Counted from the first letter of the stretch, positions 38,355 to 47,715 are shown. The stretch is 64,000 nt of DNA from a virus (IMGVR_UViG_3300050015_000276:115688-179687); one strand, 5' to 3'. Notes: a model not told the origin generated them from the sequence alone. A program made the numbers and translations.

Positions 38355-39771
38355 AAATCTATTTCACAATGATGAATATACTAGAAAAGTAATTCCGTAT
38401 CTTCGGGAGGATTATTTCCGGGATGAAGAAAGGATTATTTTTCGACATGCCAATTCCTTTATAACTGAGTACAATAAACTACCAACAGTTTCTTCTATTG
38501 CTATTTCTGTGGATGGTGATAAAAAAATCAGTGAAGATGATTATAAAGAGGTTCTCCAAGTACTTGAACATTTGGAAACCAATGAAGTTGTCGATGATAC
38601 CTGGCTGATTGATAAAACAGAACAATTTTGTAAAGACAAGGCTCTGGCTAACGCAGCTTTTAAGGCTGTTGGTATTCTCGAAGGCAATGATAAAAAACTT
38701 GATAGTGGTGCCATTCCTGGTATATTTGAGGATGCGTTGGCCATATCTTTCGATTCCTCTATTGGACATGATTATTTTACGGATGCTGAAGCCAGATATG
38801 ATAAGATCCACTCTAGTGAATATAAGATGCCATTCGACATCGATATTTGTAACAAGGTAACTAAGGGTGGAGTTGGAGCAAAGAAATTACATATTTTAGC
38901 CGGTGGTGTGTATGTTGGAAAGACTTTAGGATTATGTCATTTTGCCAAGTCCTATATGTGTGCTGGAAAGAATGTTCTGTACATCACATTAGAAATTAGT
39001 GAAGAGGATATTAACACTAGAATAGATTGTAATCTTTTGAATTTGTCTATTGATGAAGTGGATAATATTCCAAAAGAAGTATTCATGGCCCGCGTAGAAA
39101 AGGCAAGGGCTGCAACACCTGGCAAATTGAAGACGAAAGAATATCCCCAAGGTTCGGTTCATGTAAATAATTTCCGAGCATTGATACATGAATTGAAACT
39201 GAAGAGTAATTTTATTCCGGATGTAATTATAGTTGATTATCTTGGATTAATGTTATCGTGTAGAGTTAAATCGAGTGAGCCAACACATATTACAATGCCA
39301 GCTATTGCCGAAGAGTTGCGTGGTTTGGCACAAGAGTTAGGTATTCCTGTTTGGACGGCCACTCAATTGAATGCTGAAGGTATGCAGAGTTCTGATCCGG
39401 GTATGACTGATACTGCTGGGTCAAAAGTCGGGTTGGCAGCAACATGTGATATTCTTTGGATGTTGGTGAGTAGTGAGAAGTTGCGAGAGTTAGGTCAGAT
39501 TATGATTATACAACATAAGAATAGGTACAAGGATGCGGCAGACCATAAAAAGTTTTATGTTGGATTGGATCGTAAAAAATTCAGATGGCACTCCGTAGAG
39601 CAAAAGGGACAGACTGCGCCGGCCGAAGAATCTGAAGAAGATGGTGAAGCGGCTATTAAAAGAGAAGTGACAAAGAAATATGGTACGGCCGCATATGAAT
39701 CTGGATATAAAAATACTCGGCAAGCAAGAGCATTCGGGCCTCGGCCGGGGTTTGCTGATTTGAAGGTATAA
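38320..39771 (+). CDS. 41: Replicative DnaB-type helicase (gp41-like)
   Basis: 483 aa (T4 gp41 is 475). N-terminal helical domain, then the RecA-like core: GGVGAKKLHILAGGVYVGKT with Walker A near 195-202, YITLEISEEDINTRID, Walker B DVIIVDYLGLML, and ATQLNAEGMQSSDPGM with QHKNRYKD at the end. It unwinds DNA ahead of the polymerase and pairs with the primase encoded at 47.8 kb. Confidence 0.92.
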   Translation: MPENKIETVILKNLFHNDEYTRKVIPYLREDYFRDEERIIFRHANSFITEYNKLPTVSSIAISVDGDKKISEDDYKEVLQVLEHLETNEVVDDTWLIDKTEQFCKDKALANAAFKAVGILEGNDKKLDSGAIPGIFEDALAISFDSSIGHDYFTDAEARYDKIHSSEYKMPFDIDICNKVTKGGVGAKKLHILAGGVYVGKTLGLCHFAKSYMCAGKNVLYITLEISEEDINTRIDCNLLNLSIDEVDNIPKEVFMARVEKARAATPGKLKTKEYPQGSVHVNNFRALIHELKLKSNFIPDVIIVDYLGLMLSCRVKSSEPTHITMPAIAEELRGLAQELGIPVWTATQLNAEGMQSSDPGMTDTAGSKVGLAATCDILWMLVSSEKLRELGQIMIIQHKNRYKDAADHKKFYVGLDRKKFRWHSVEQKGQTAPAEESEEDGEAAIKREVTKKYGTAAYESGYKNTRQARAFGPRPGFADLKV

Positions 39772-39779
39772 GTATCGAT

Positions 39780-40904
39780 ATGCAAGAAATAACACTTCCA
39801 ATTCTTAAGTCTATCCTTTTGAGTTTTGGTTATAATCACGTACAGACTCTTCCATTAGGAAGTCCTAATCCTAAAACCCTTCATATTGTATTAAAAACGA
39901 GTGACATTAGTTGGAGAGCACCGATATTAAAACATTTGAATGAGTTGTCAAGTGTTTTTGGTGAGCCAAAATTTGGTAATTCAAATTCCAAAGCTCACAA
40001 TAGAGATTTTGATTATATTGAAATTGGAAAATATAAAATCTTTGCTTCTTTAAAAGAAAAGAAAATAATTAAAATACAACCAGGTAAAGCCAATGAGTTG
40101 GTATTATATAATACCATTAAAGAATACTTGAAACAATATTCCGTAATCAATATTAAATTTCAAACTTCTGGTAAATTCTTTTATATTGCTAACGTTAATA
40201 AAGTTGAACATGTGGCCCATGATATTTCCAAAAGAAAGAAATCTGATATTAATTTGTTTGGAGCATTCTTTGGTTCATATTCACTATCAGTAAAAGAACC
40301 AAAGTTTGCTGCGTGGGAAGCTGTAGAAACTTATTGGAATGAAAAAAGAAATGTTCTCGATTATACATTGGATAATTTTTCAAATAAAGTAATACTAAAG
40401 AAAGTTGACAGTGAATATACTTTGAATCCGGCAATTGCCATTAAATGCACAAATGACGAGGCGAGAGATGTAATTTTCGGTTCTGATATTCTTGGTAAGG
40501 GTTTGGTTATTTCACAGAAATGGAAATCTGGGCATTTTGATTGGTATGAAAATTCAAAAACACTCATATTAGATTGTGAAAACATTATACATACCATGAG
40601 TGATGTTGATAGAAAGTTGTGGCCATATTTTCAATTAAGAAATCATAAAGGACATAAATCTATATTTCTTCCGGGCATAGCAGCAAATGCCATTCCCTTT
40701 GTTAATGTGTCTTCTACGGATTTAGTAGTTCTGGATGTAGATGTTGCTAAAAATTATCAAAGGGAAAATTATTTTGAATTAAAAGCATCATTAACACCAT
40801 TAAATTTCCAAAATATTGAAAAGACTTTAAAGGAAGAGAAGATTAAATATATTGTTGTTCCTAATTCTAATTTATTAGATATTTGGATAGCTAAAAATTT
40901 ATGA
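39780..40904 (+). CDS. Unknown 374-aa protein, first of an accessory operon
   Basis: No family recognised. Visible features: a beta-rich N-terminal part with NRDFDYIEIGKYKIFASLKE, a basic middle (HDISKRKKSDINLFG), and a C-terminal region VNVSSTDLVVLDVDVAKNYQ. The codon use is AT-rich. The stop overlaps the zincin start (ATGA), so the two are translated together. Confidence 0.6.
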   Translation: MQEITLPILKSILLSFGYNHVQTLPLGSPNPKTLHIVLKTSDISWRAPILKHLNELSSVFGEPKFGNSNSKAHNRDFDYIEIGKYKIFASLKEKKIIKIQPGKANELVLYNTIKEYLKQYSVINIKFQTSGKFFYIANVNKVEHVAHDISKRKKSDINLFGAFFGSYSLSVKEPKFAAWEAVETYWNEKRNVLDYTLDNFSNKVILKKVDSEYTLNPAIAIKCTNDEARDVIFGSDILGKGLVISQKWKSGHFDWYENSKTLILDCENIIHTMSDVDRKLWPYFQLRNHKGHKSIFLPGIAANAIPFVNVSSTDLVVLDVDVAKNYQRENYFELKASLTPLNFQNIEKTLKEEKIKYIVVPNSNLLDIWIAKNL

Positions 40905-41524
40905 TAAAGGAATTTAATAATATCCCAGTTCCAAAATCTCTTATTATTAAATTGAAAAATTTAGGTGTAGAGTTAAGAGAAGGGGAAGTTACTAAAGCTA
41001 CATTTAATGTTTCGCATATTGAATTTTTAGATGAGATATTTTCAGCATTAAAAATTGTTAAACGTAAAGGTTTTCCTATTCCGGGAATTATAGTTCCGTG
41101 GGATGTTGTTGAAAAAGGTGCCGCAGGTTGGCATCCCGCAAATCACAATAGAGGCACGTTAGGGGTTGGAGTTAAAGGAGAATATAAACCTATTTATAGC
41201 GGTTATGCAGTTAATCCTAGTATACCAGGAATTATATTTCATGAATGTGGTCATCTATACCATTTCACATACAACAAATGCATTTTTAATGGTTATGATG
41301 GTTATACCAATAAAAAATTAATATCTGAACAAAATTTAAATCAATTTGATGTTACAATGAAAGATATTGAACTAAATGTTAGTAGTTATGCTTTAGAAAA
41401 TATTAGGGAATTTGTGGCAGAAGTTTTTTGTGGTGTTATTAGTGGAAATAAATACCCTAAAAATATTATGAAGGTTTTTCATAATTATGCTTATGAAAAT
41501 TGGAATTCAGGTTATAAAATATAA
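40901..41524 (+). CDS. Zincin-type metallopeptidase-like protein
   Basis: 207 aa. IIFHECGHLYHF holds the zinc-binding HExxH (residues about 112-116) and REFVAEVFCGVISG supplies a likely third glutamate ligand, as in gluzincins such as the lethal-factor group. No signal peptide is seen, so it acts inside the cell if active. It lies in a four-gene operon with an unknown protein, a deaminase and a nuclease-like protein. Confidence 0.7.
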   Translation: MIKEFNNIPVPKSLIIKLKNLGVELREGEVTKATFNVSHIEFLDEIFSALKIVKRKGFPIPGIIVPWDVVEKGAAGWHPANHNRGTLGVGVKGEYKPIYSGYAVNPSIPGIIFHECGHLYHFTYNKCIFNGYDGYTNKKLISEQNLNQFDVTMKDIELNVSSYALENIREFVAEVFCGVISGNKYPKNIMKVFHNYAYENWNSGYKI

Positions 41525-41525
41525 A

Positions 41526-41933
41526 ATGAGACACGACCGGCACATGAATACTGTTTTTCAAATAGCCATTGAAGTTCCGAAGTGTTCTGACCAGAAAGTG
41601 GCAGCTATTATTGTTTCCAAAAATAACGTGGTGAGTGTTGGATTTAATCAAGATAAATCACACCCTATGGTAGCATACTACCAATATAATGATTGGTGTG
41701 AAAATCTCCACGCCGAGGCAAGTGCCATTATTAATGCACTAAGACAAATTGGTCGCCGGCGACTGGCTAAGTGTGACATGTATGTGTGTAGAGCAAAAGT
41801 GGTAGATGGAAAATATCAGTGGGGATTTTCCAAACCCTGCAAAAATTGTCAGAATTTTTTGAAATCGTATCCTGTTCGGAATGTATACTATTCGAGTGAG
41901 GTGACCGGCGTATATGAAAAAATTGTCTGTTGA
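41526..41933 (+). CDS. Cytidine/deoxycytidylate deaminase-like protein
   Basis: 135 aa from ATG 41526. Zinc-dependent deaminase signature: HAEASAI (His plus catalytic Glu) and, 60 residues later, KPCKNCQNFL (two Cys ligands); VAAIIVSKNNVVSVGFNQ is the preceding strand. It could be a short dCMP deaminase making dUMP for ThyX, but its neighbours differ from the usual nucleotide genes, so another deaminase role is possible. Confidence 0.7.
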   Translation: MRHDRHMNTVFQIAIEVPKCSDQKVAAIIVSKNNVVSVGFNQDKSHPMVAYYQYNDWCENLHAEASAIINALRQIGRRRLAKCDMYVCRAKVVDGKYQWGFSKPCKNCQNFLKSYPVRNVYYSSEVTGVYEKIVC

Positions 41934-42456
41934 AGATTTTGTTGGAAAGATGTATAATATTCCATACAATAAAAAATTTGAAAAGGCTACAGAGTCTTTT
42001 TTATTAACCCATGGGGCAAAAATTATCCGGGAGCCTAATGGGGGTCAGACTTTCCCGGATTTTCGAGTTACTATACCATTAGAAAATTCTATATATTGTT
42101 TTGATTTGGAAGAAAAAACTTCCAAAGAATCATCTGGTAAACCCAATTATAATGCCCATTATCCAAACCCCGAAGATTTCTTCATTTATATAAATTCCAG
42201 TTTTTCTGTTCCCTTCCTCGGAAAACATTTACCTTTGGCGTCATCTCAAGAAAAAAAGAAAATTAGGCAATTTTTCGATGATGTCCAAGTCCGTTTTGAT
42301 AAGTTTGCCGATTCTTGTAAAGGATTTCTTGTTCCTCGAATGCGAGTTCAATTCACACCTAAGAGAAAATGCCCAATAGATTATAAAGGAATATTTTCTG
42401 ATCCAAAAGTGTTCGATGATATTTGTGAACATATTCGTCAAAAGAAGATTGACTAA
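41914..42456 (+). CDS. PD-(D/E)XK nuclease-like protein
   Basis: 180 aa, overlapping the deaminase gene by 20 bp. FPDFRVTIPLENSIYCFDLE followed by EKTSKES has the PD...(D/E)xK spacing, and SGKPNYNAHYPNPEDFFIYI recalls the pattern after the active site in several type II restriction enzymes. It may be a nuclease or a nuclease-fold protein. The call rests on a short motif. Confidence 0.5.
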   Translation: MKKLSVEDFVGKMYNIPYNKKFEKATESFLLTHGAKIIREPNGGQTFPDFRVTIPLENSIYCFDLEEKTSKESSGKPNYNAHYPNPEDFFIYINSSFSVPFLGKHLPLASSQEKKKIRQFFDDVQVRFDKFADSCKGFLVPRMRVQFTPKRKCPIDYKGIFSDPKVFDDICEHIRQKKID

Positions 42457-42477
42457 CCGTATATAATATGTTATAGT
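42449..42477 (+). promoter_or_regulatory. Promoter, leaderless type
   Basis: TTGACT (42449-42454), 17-nt spacer, TATAGT (42472-42477), then 7 nt to ATG 42485. It is partly inside the 3' end of the preceding gene. Confidence 0.65.
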
Positions 42478-42484
42478 TGGGTAT

Positions 42485-43621
42485 ATGAAGAATTGTCACC
42501 TTTCTCACGTAGAAGACCTAATGGTTATTGAAGCTGATGCTAATGCTCCTTTGAAATATTTGGAGGAGATGTTTCAGACTCTTATGTTTAATAAGTCTGG
42601 GAATTCTCAATTATCAGTTAAATGGGATGGTTCTCCTGCATTCGTTTGCGGGGAACACCCAGAAGATGGTGAATTCTTTGTTGGAACTAAAAGTGCCTTT
42701 ACTGGTAAAGCTTGTAGAACAAAAGAAGAGATCGATAAGTTTTATGGCGACCAACCTGAATTGGTTGCTAAATTAAAAAGTTTATTCCAACATCTTCGTC
42801 CGTATAATTGGAAAGGTGTTACTCAAGGTGATCTTTTATGGACCGAAGATTCTAAAGTTTTTGATTATAATGGATTTTGGTTTCAACCAAATTGTTTGAA
42901 ATATCATTTTCCATTTCGTGCAGGACTAGAAGTTGGTGTGGTTTTACATACCACATATACTGGGAAAACTTTTAAAGATATGGAAGCACAATTTTGTGCA
43001 AGCATTCCGTCTTCTTATTGGATGGGATCTGCTGATACTTTTATTTTTGAACCCAATTTGGTTGTCCTTGAACCTTTGGATGAAAAGGATATTCTGGATA
43101 CATTAATAAGATCACTTACTGAATTGGAAAAAAGGGCAGTAATAATTAATAGAACTCCAGAAATTTTGAAAGTACTTAGAGAACCTAAGGCTCTTACTCT
43201 CTTTCTTCGTTTTGTTAATTTTCAGATTAAAAATCCACAACAATTTAATTTTGGTGCTAATGAATTTATAGAATTTATTGAGGAAGAATATACCAAACAT
43301 ATTAATAGTTTAAAAACGGCAAAAGGTAAAAAAAGATTGAAAACTGAAAGGTCTGACTTTTTGTATTCAATTGGAGATGATAATTTATGGCAACTTTTTT
43401 CTTTTTATCGATATGTTGTATATGTCAAGGAAACGATGGTTGGTTGGCTTGACAGAAAATTTTCTGAGAATATTGATTATGGATGGAAAATTACACTACC
43501 AGATAATACACCTTGTGGACATGAAGGTTATGTTTTATCGATAGATAATAAGCCAGTAAAGTTTGTGAATCGTTCTACATTTTCAAAAGCAAATTTTGAT
43601 TTGCAAAGGAGTTGGAAATGA
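42485..43621 (+). CDS. Ligase-fold nucleotidyltransferase-like protein (DUF6267 type)
   Basis: 378 aa. It has the motifs of the covalent nucleotidyltransferase superfamily: LSVKWDGSPAFVCG (motif I, K-x-D-G), KGVTQGDLLW (III), GHEGYVLS (IV) and VKFVNRS (V). It lacks an obvious OB domain. Proteins like this occur in T4-type phages beside a HIGH-type nucleotidyltransferase, as here. It may adenylate nucleic acid or a small molecule; not assigned. ATGA overlap with the next gene. Confidence 0.65.
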   Translation: MKNCHLSHVEDLMVIEADANAPLKYLEEMFQTLMFNKSGNSQLSVKWDGSPAFVCGEHPEDGEFFVGTKSAFTGKACRTKEEIDKFYGDQPELVAKLKSLFQHLRPYNWKGVTQGDLLWTEDSKVFDYNGFWFQPNCLKYHFPFRAGLEVGVVLHTTYTGKTFKDMEAQFCASIPSSYWMGSADTFIFEPNLVVLEPLDEKDILDTLIRSLTELEKRAVIINRTPEILKVLREPKALTLFLRFVNFQIKNPQQFNFGANEFIEFIEEEYTKHINSLKTAKGKKRLKTERSDFLYSIGDDNLWQLFSFYRYVVYVKETMVGWLDRKFSENIDYGWKITLPDNTPCGHEGYVLSIDNKPVKFVNRSTFSKANFDLQRSWK

Positions 43622-44205
43622 TAGTAGAAACTGCTGTTATGATTTTCGGTAGATTTCAACCTCCAACAAAAGCGCATATTGAATTGTTTGATAGATTTTT
43701 GGAAGTGGCATATCAATCTAAGGAACCAGTACATGGACAAATTTTCATATCTCCGGCATTTGATAATAAACGTAATCCACTTTCTCTTTCTGCACGTTAT
43801 GATTTTCTCAGTAAATTATATCCTCATATTAATTTTTTGGCTGATCCTGAAATTAAAAATCCTTTTCAGGCGGTTCATTATTTGGGTGGATTAGGAATAC
43901 ATAAAGTTATTTTGATTGCTGGCACAGATCAGGCGCCAAGACTTCGCCAACAACTGACTAAATATATACATAATCCTAATCCAGAACTTACTTTTTTGAA
44001 TATTGAAGAAATAAAAGTCATTGAATTTGGCAGACGTGATCCAGATTCAAAGGATTTTATTGAATCTTGTAGTGCCACAAAAGCAAGACAGGCTGTAAAA
44101 GATGGCCAATTTAGTCTGTTTTGTGAAATTATACCAGAGTGCAGTCTATTTGACCAAACCTGGCTTTATGATGAAATTAGCAAAGGATTAGGAATCTCTA
44201 AATAG
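43618..44205 (+). CDS. HIGH-type nucleotidyltransferase (cytidylyltransferase-like)
   Basis: 195 aa. FGRFQPPTKAHIELFDRF is the N-terminal (H/T)xxH loop and SATKARQAVKDGQF the (I)SSTxxR-like motif. Similar to the NMN adenylyltransferase domain at 13.3 kb but without a Nudix domain. It transfers a nucleotide to a phosphate-bearing acceptor; candidates are NMN, phosphopantetheine or a sugar phosphate. Confidence 0.75.
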   Translation: MIVETAVMIFGRFQPPTKAHIELFDRFLEVAYQSKEPVHGQIFISPAFDNKRNPLSLSARYDFLSKLYPHINFLADPEIKNPFQAVHYLGGLGIHKVILIAGTDQAPRLRQQLTKYIHNPNPELTFLNIEEIKVIEFGRRDPDSKDFIESCSATKARQAVKDGQFSLFCEIIPECSLFDQTWLYDEISKGLGISK

Positions 44206-44222
44206 TAGTTAAGGAGAGATTC

Positions 44223-45281
44223 ATGCCAGGATTAGTACGCGATTTAAACTTTGGTGATCGGACCCAAAATGAAGAAATAGTACAAGAAAATATTCATTCT
44301 TATCTTCCATTTATTATGTATTGTGAATCCAAAGAAGTAGAGAAAAGAAAACAATATTTTTCCGAACACTTTGACCTTGCGGAAGCTTTTGGACCAAATA
44401 GTGGATGTGAAGAATGTTCTGGTACCGGTTGGGTGCCTGTCAGCAATTCTTATATGTCAAACCCATATAGGTCATTATGGATACAAGCTGAATTGGATTC
44501 TCCTGCTGAGGATGGATATCACCTTGTGCCGTGTTGCAAATGTTCTCCAATTCAAACCGGTCTTTCAGAACATATAGTCCGTAAAGGTTCTGATTTCGAA
44601 TTGAAATCTAAAAAGTCTGGAAAGAATTTAGGTACTTATAAGTCTAAATCCGGCGCCCAAAAGCGCGAGGGACAAGTAGAGTATTTTAAATCAATTAAAG
44701 AAACTAAAGAGGCTGCACCTCAATGGTCTCCAGATAAAACTCCAGACACACGTCCTTTGCCATGGAGACTTCATGAAGATGAAATCCTTCCTGGTAATCC
44801 ATCCAAAAAAGATTCTGTTACAGAAGATATCCTTCCAAGCGAACACAATAAAAAGCAAAGTCAGGATAAGAAAGACAAAAAGAAAGCATCTGAAACAAAG
44901 TCTGATCCCAATGAATCTCCAGAAGACAAGAAGGAAAAGTCGAAAGAGAAACGTGCTGAAAAAGAACGGGATCGTAAATCTAAGAAATTACTGCCATACG
45001 AGTTTACAGACCAAAAAGATGCCGAACGCGCCGGCGGCCACTTAGGTATACCTGGGGCCCATGCTTCTGGAAATGGCATATATAAACCAGGTTCATCTGA
45101 TTACTCTTTGCGTGATGCTGTAGCACGTAAAAAGGCCAAACAAAAGATGCGTGGTAAATTTCATGAAGAGACGGATTCTACTATTCCTTATCCTATGGAT
45201 AAAGGAAATTGCCACGAATCTTCGACTCTTCAGAAAATCAAGGAATGTGTAAATTGGAATCGAAATGAAAACGCTGGGTAA
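44223..45281 (+). CDS. Probable structural/virion-associated protein, Lys/Glu-rich
   Basis: 352 aa with AAGGAGA upstream. N-terminal CEECSGTGWVPVS may bind zinc; the centre (residues about 190-265) is a highly charged Lys/Glu/Asp region; the C-terminus has DQKDAERAGGHLGIPGAHAS. It is the first of a run of small genes of probable virion function. No family named. Confidence 0.5.
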   Translation: MPGLVRDLNFGDRTQNEEIVQENIHSYLPFIMYCESKEVEKRKQYFSEHFDLAEAFGPNSGCEECSGTGWVPVSNSYMSNPYRSLWIQAELDSPAEDGYHLVPCCKCSPIQTGLSEHIVRKGSDFELKSKKSGKNLGTYKSKSGAQKREGQVEYFKSIKETKEAAPQWSPDKTPDTRPLPWRLHEDEILPGNPSKKDSVTEDILPSEHNKKQSQDKKDKKKASETKSDPNESPEDKKEKSKEKRAEKERDRKSKKLLPYEFTDQKDAERAGGHLGIPGAHASGNGIYKPGSSDYSLRDAVARKKAKQKMRGKFHEETDSTIPYPMDKGNCHESSTLQKIKECVNWNRNENAG

Positions 45282-45726
45282 AATCCGTGAGTTAATTTTA
45301 GAATCTGTAGATATTTTGGTGCCTAAGGGTCTCTTGTCTATTCCTAGGCACCACATGCCTCAGATTGAAAAGAAGAACTATCCAGAATATTTCGATCTGT
45401 TGAGTCTTCGCGGAATTAAAGTTACACGTATGCACCTGCCGGCCAATAAACTTCGGGTTGCTCAAGAAGATATTGATTTGGAAAAAGTCTTTAAGTGGTC
45501 TCGGTCGATGCCTAAAGGTGCACAAGAAAAGCCTTGTATAGTATCCAGAGATCTATATGTTATGGATGGGAATCATTCCTTCCTGGCGATCTATAATAGA
45601 AGCAAGAATGTCAAAGTAGATTGTTATGTTGTGGATTTAGAGATCCAGGAACTTATAAATATTTCTAGGTTTTTCAATAAGGTCACATATAAGACTGTTA
45701 AAGAGGAATTAAATGGAATTTTCTGA
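45265..45726 (+). CDS. ParB/Srx-fold protein
   Basis: 153 aa. RDLYVMDGNHSFLAIYNRSK is the ParB/sulfiredoxin nucleotide-binding box (D-G-N-H-x-F), preceded by EKVFKWSRSMPKGAQEKPCI. Phage members are of unknown function; some modify virion proteins. It overlaps both neighbours (17 and 14 bp). Confidence 0.65.
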   Translation: MKTLGKIRELILESVDILVPKGLLSIPRHHMPQIEKKNYPEYFDLLSLRGIKVTRMHLPANKLRVAQEDIDLEKVFKWSRSMPKGAQEKPCIVSRDLYVMDGNHSFLAIYNRSKNVKVDCYVVDLEIQELINISRFFNKVTYKTVKEELNGIF

Positions 45727-45982
45727 AGTACCAGAATCTCTAATATTAAAAATCAACCGAATCTTAAATGAATCGGAAGCACCAGAAGTAATTACACCAG
45801 GCCAGAAAGCCTGGAAAACCGCGATTCTGGAGAAATCGGAACGCGAACAAGGTAAAGAAGTCCTTAAAGAAAAGGACGACAAAGAAGAAGTCGAAGAGGC
45901 CAAGGGTGAAAAGATTACTTTTAATCCTTCTATAGAACCAGATAAAATGGCCCAGCCCGACAAAAATCAAAAAACAGTTTAA
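45713..45982 (+). CDS. Small acidic protein
   Basis: 89 aa, N-terminal helix then Glu/Lys-rich (EREQGKEVLKEKDDKEEVEE). Unknown. Followed 12 nt later by the Ig-like protein gene. Confidence 0.5.
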   Translation: MEFSEVPESLILKINRILNESEAPEVITPGQKAWKTAILEKSEREQGKEVLKEKDDKEEVEEAKGEKITFNPSIEPDKMAQPDKNQKTV

Positions 45983-45994
45983 AGGAGAAATACT

Positions 45995-46549
45995 ATGTCA
46001 CTCTGGACTCGTTCCAACAAACCAAAATTCGCACCACACGCTGTAGCAGGTAAAAATGGCTGGATTCATCCTACCACAAACGAGATATTAGAATCATTTA
46101 AAACCAAACCAACAGTGGTAACCACACCAACAATTAATAGTGTGACGCTTTACAATGGTTTTGTTCAAGCAAGTGGAGAACCCAAACAAGATACTCGCAC
46201 ACAAGTTCGAACTGGAGACGTATTAACATTTGCCGTCCAATTTAATACGCAAGTGGTGGTAACAGGACAACCATACCTAACAATAAATTTTAATGGTTCA
46301 CCTCAAAGAGCATATTATAAACCCAAGTCAGGATATGATTTCGGACAAAGTGTATCTGGTGCCACGGGTGGTACTGCTACCTTAATGTTTTATTATAAAG
46401 TACAAAGTACTGACAGTGCCGTTGCTGGACAGGTAACAGTAACTAGTCCATTAGTATTGAATAGTGGAACAATTTCTAGCCTATTGAATACCAATGGGGC
46501 CACATTAACATTTACACTACCTTCTCTTACGACATTGGCAGTGAATTAA
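45995..46549 (+). CDS. Ig-like/beta-sandwich protein, probably virion surface
   Basis: 184 aa with AAAGGAG. The N-terminus (RSNKPKFAPHAVAGKNGWIH) resembles ends of virion proteins; residues 45-184 form a repeat-type beta-sandwich (GDVLTFAVQFNTQVVVTGQP, SATGGTATLMFYYKV-like) as in cadherin/Ig-like decoration domains. Function inferred only from fold type. Confidence 0.55.
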   Translation: MSLWTRSNKPKFAPHAVAGKNGWIHPTTNEILESFKTKPTVVTTPTINSVTLYNGFVQASGEPKQDTRTQVRTGDVLTFAVQFNTQVVVTGQPYLTINFNGSPQRAYYKPKSGYDFGQSVSGATGGTATLMFYYKVQSTDSAVAGQVTVTSPLVLNSGTISSLLNTNGATLTFTLPSLTTLAVN

Positions 46550-46558
46550 AGGTGATCT

Positions 46559-47026
46559 ATGTCTTTAGATAAATCATTTGCCTCTTTTTTGAAAGAAGAT
46601 AATACTAATCCGACAATACCGTCATCTGGTAATGTAGTCACTGGTTTAAATAGTAAGGAACAAACTCATGCATTAGAAGTTATTAATGGTAGCTTATCTG
46701 CTATTACTGATTCACCAGCATTAAATCCTTATTACTTAGTTGAGCGCGTTAAAGATCGGCTTAAGGTAATGTTAGGTGTTTCTTTTGATAATATTTTCTT
46801 TTTAGGAGATGTTGGATCTTTTGAAAAACCTCTTGTTCCACACAATAGTCTTGTGTCGGTAGAAGGTGGAACTATTCCTCCTAATGACAATGCGTGGCTA
46901 AAGTTATTCCCCCACGGTCTTGCTATTAAATTTCAATTCGTGAAAAGTGGTACTCTTTATAATGTAAATGCTGAGATTGTAGCTAGACCAGATCCACCAA
47001 TATTACTTCCACTGTCAGAAGATTAA
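46559..47026 (+). CDS. Unknown, probably structural
   Basis: 155 aa. MSLDKSFASFLKEDNTNPTI start, later VERVKDRLKVMLGVSFDNIF and LFPHGLAIKFQFVKSGTLYN. No family recognised; placed in the structural-type gene run. Confidence 0.5.
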   Translation: MSLDKSFASFLKEDNTNPTIPSSGNVVTGLNSKEQTHALEVINGSLSAITDSPALNPYYLVERVKDRLKVMLGVSFDNIFFLGDVGSFEKPLVPHNSLVSVEGGTIPPNDNAWLKLFPHGLAIKFQFVKSGTLYNVNAEIVARPDPPILLPLSED

Positions 47027-47036
47027 CAAATAATGA

Positions 47037-47438
47037 ATGCCAACGGCCAATTTAACCGAGGATAATTTCCAGCAATTCGCCATAAATTCTTATGTAAATA
47101 TACATTGTCATACATTTAAAGAATTTCATGATGATTTGTTGTTGATAAAATATATCAAACGCCTTTTTCGTAAATACATAGTAACAGGCGAAATTGATAA
47201 CAATCGGATTAGGCTGGCCTTGAACCACATTATTATATTTTATAATGTCTTCGAAATACAAGCAGCTACAAGAATTCTTTATTTTAAATTGGAAACTGAA
47301 CTGCATTCTATATTGAAGACATTTTTGAGTTTCTTAAATTTTCAACCAGGCATAGTTCATGGAATAAATGGAATAGATTTGTATTCTAGAGATATTCCTA
47401 TTATAAATAGCATATTGGAAAGGTTAAATGATATATGA
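47037..47438 (+). CDS. Helical T4-type phage protein, unknown
   Basis: 133 aa, predicted all-helical (CHTFKEFHDDLLLIKYIKRL, LALNHIIIFYNVFEIQAATR). Similar short helical proteins are common in T4-type phages; function unknown. ATGA overlap with the next gene. Confidence 0.6.
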   Translation: MPTANLTEDNFQQFAINSYVNIHCHTFKEFHDDLLLIKYIKRLFRKYIVTGEIDNNRIRLALNHIIIFYNVFEIQAATRILYFKLETELHSILKTFLSFLNFQPGIVHGINGIDLYSRDIPIINSILERLNDI

Positions 47439-47641
47439 AAACATATAAGTGTATTGTGGAAGAAATAGGGCTTACCACAGGACCAGGTATTGCCAACTTT
47501 GATCCAATTATGCAAGGAAGACCACCAAAGCGCCGGTCAGTTTTCGAATCTCTTGGTATATGTGAAGAACATAAGCAACCTTTTAAATATCATAATGGTG
47601 AAATGGCTTGTGAAATGTGTGTTGCGAAAGTGGCAAAATAA
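47435..47641 (+). CDS. Small zinc-binding-type protein
   Basis: 68 aa with C-EEH and C-EMC (GICEEHKQPF, MACEMCVAK), a possible C-x2-H/C-x2-C zinc site. Unknown function. Last gene of the operon. Confidence 0.55.
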   Translation: MKTYKCIVEEIGLTTGPGIANFDPIMQGRPPKRRSVFESLGICEEHKQPFKYHNGEMACEMCVAKVAK

Positions 47642-47680
47642 TGACTAAATGCGTTTGCCAAAACAAATACAATAAATAAC

Positions 47681-47709
47681 TTGTGTTTTGTAATTTCTTG
47701 TGATATAAT
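47681..47709 (+). promoter_or_regulatory. Promoter of the primase operon
   Basis: TTGTGT (47681-47686), 17-nt spacer ending CTTGTGA, perfect TATAAT (47704-47709). A leader of about 118 nt follows. Confidence 0.65.
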
Positions 47710-47715
47710 AGGTTT

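Noticed and set aside
44223-47641. Calling named T4 head or tail proteins.
   Set aside because: None of these small proteins shows sequence I can match to a specific T4 structural protein, so only fold-level remarks are given.
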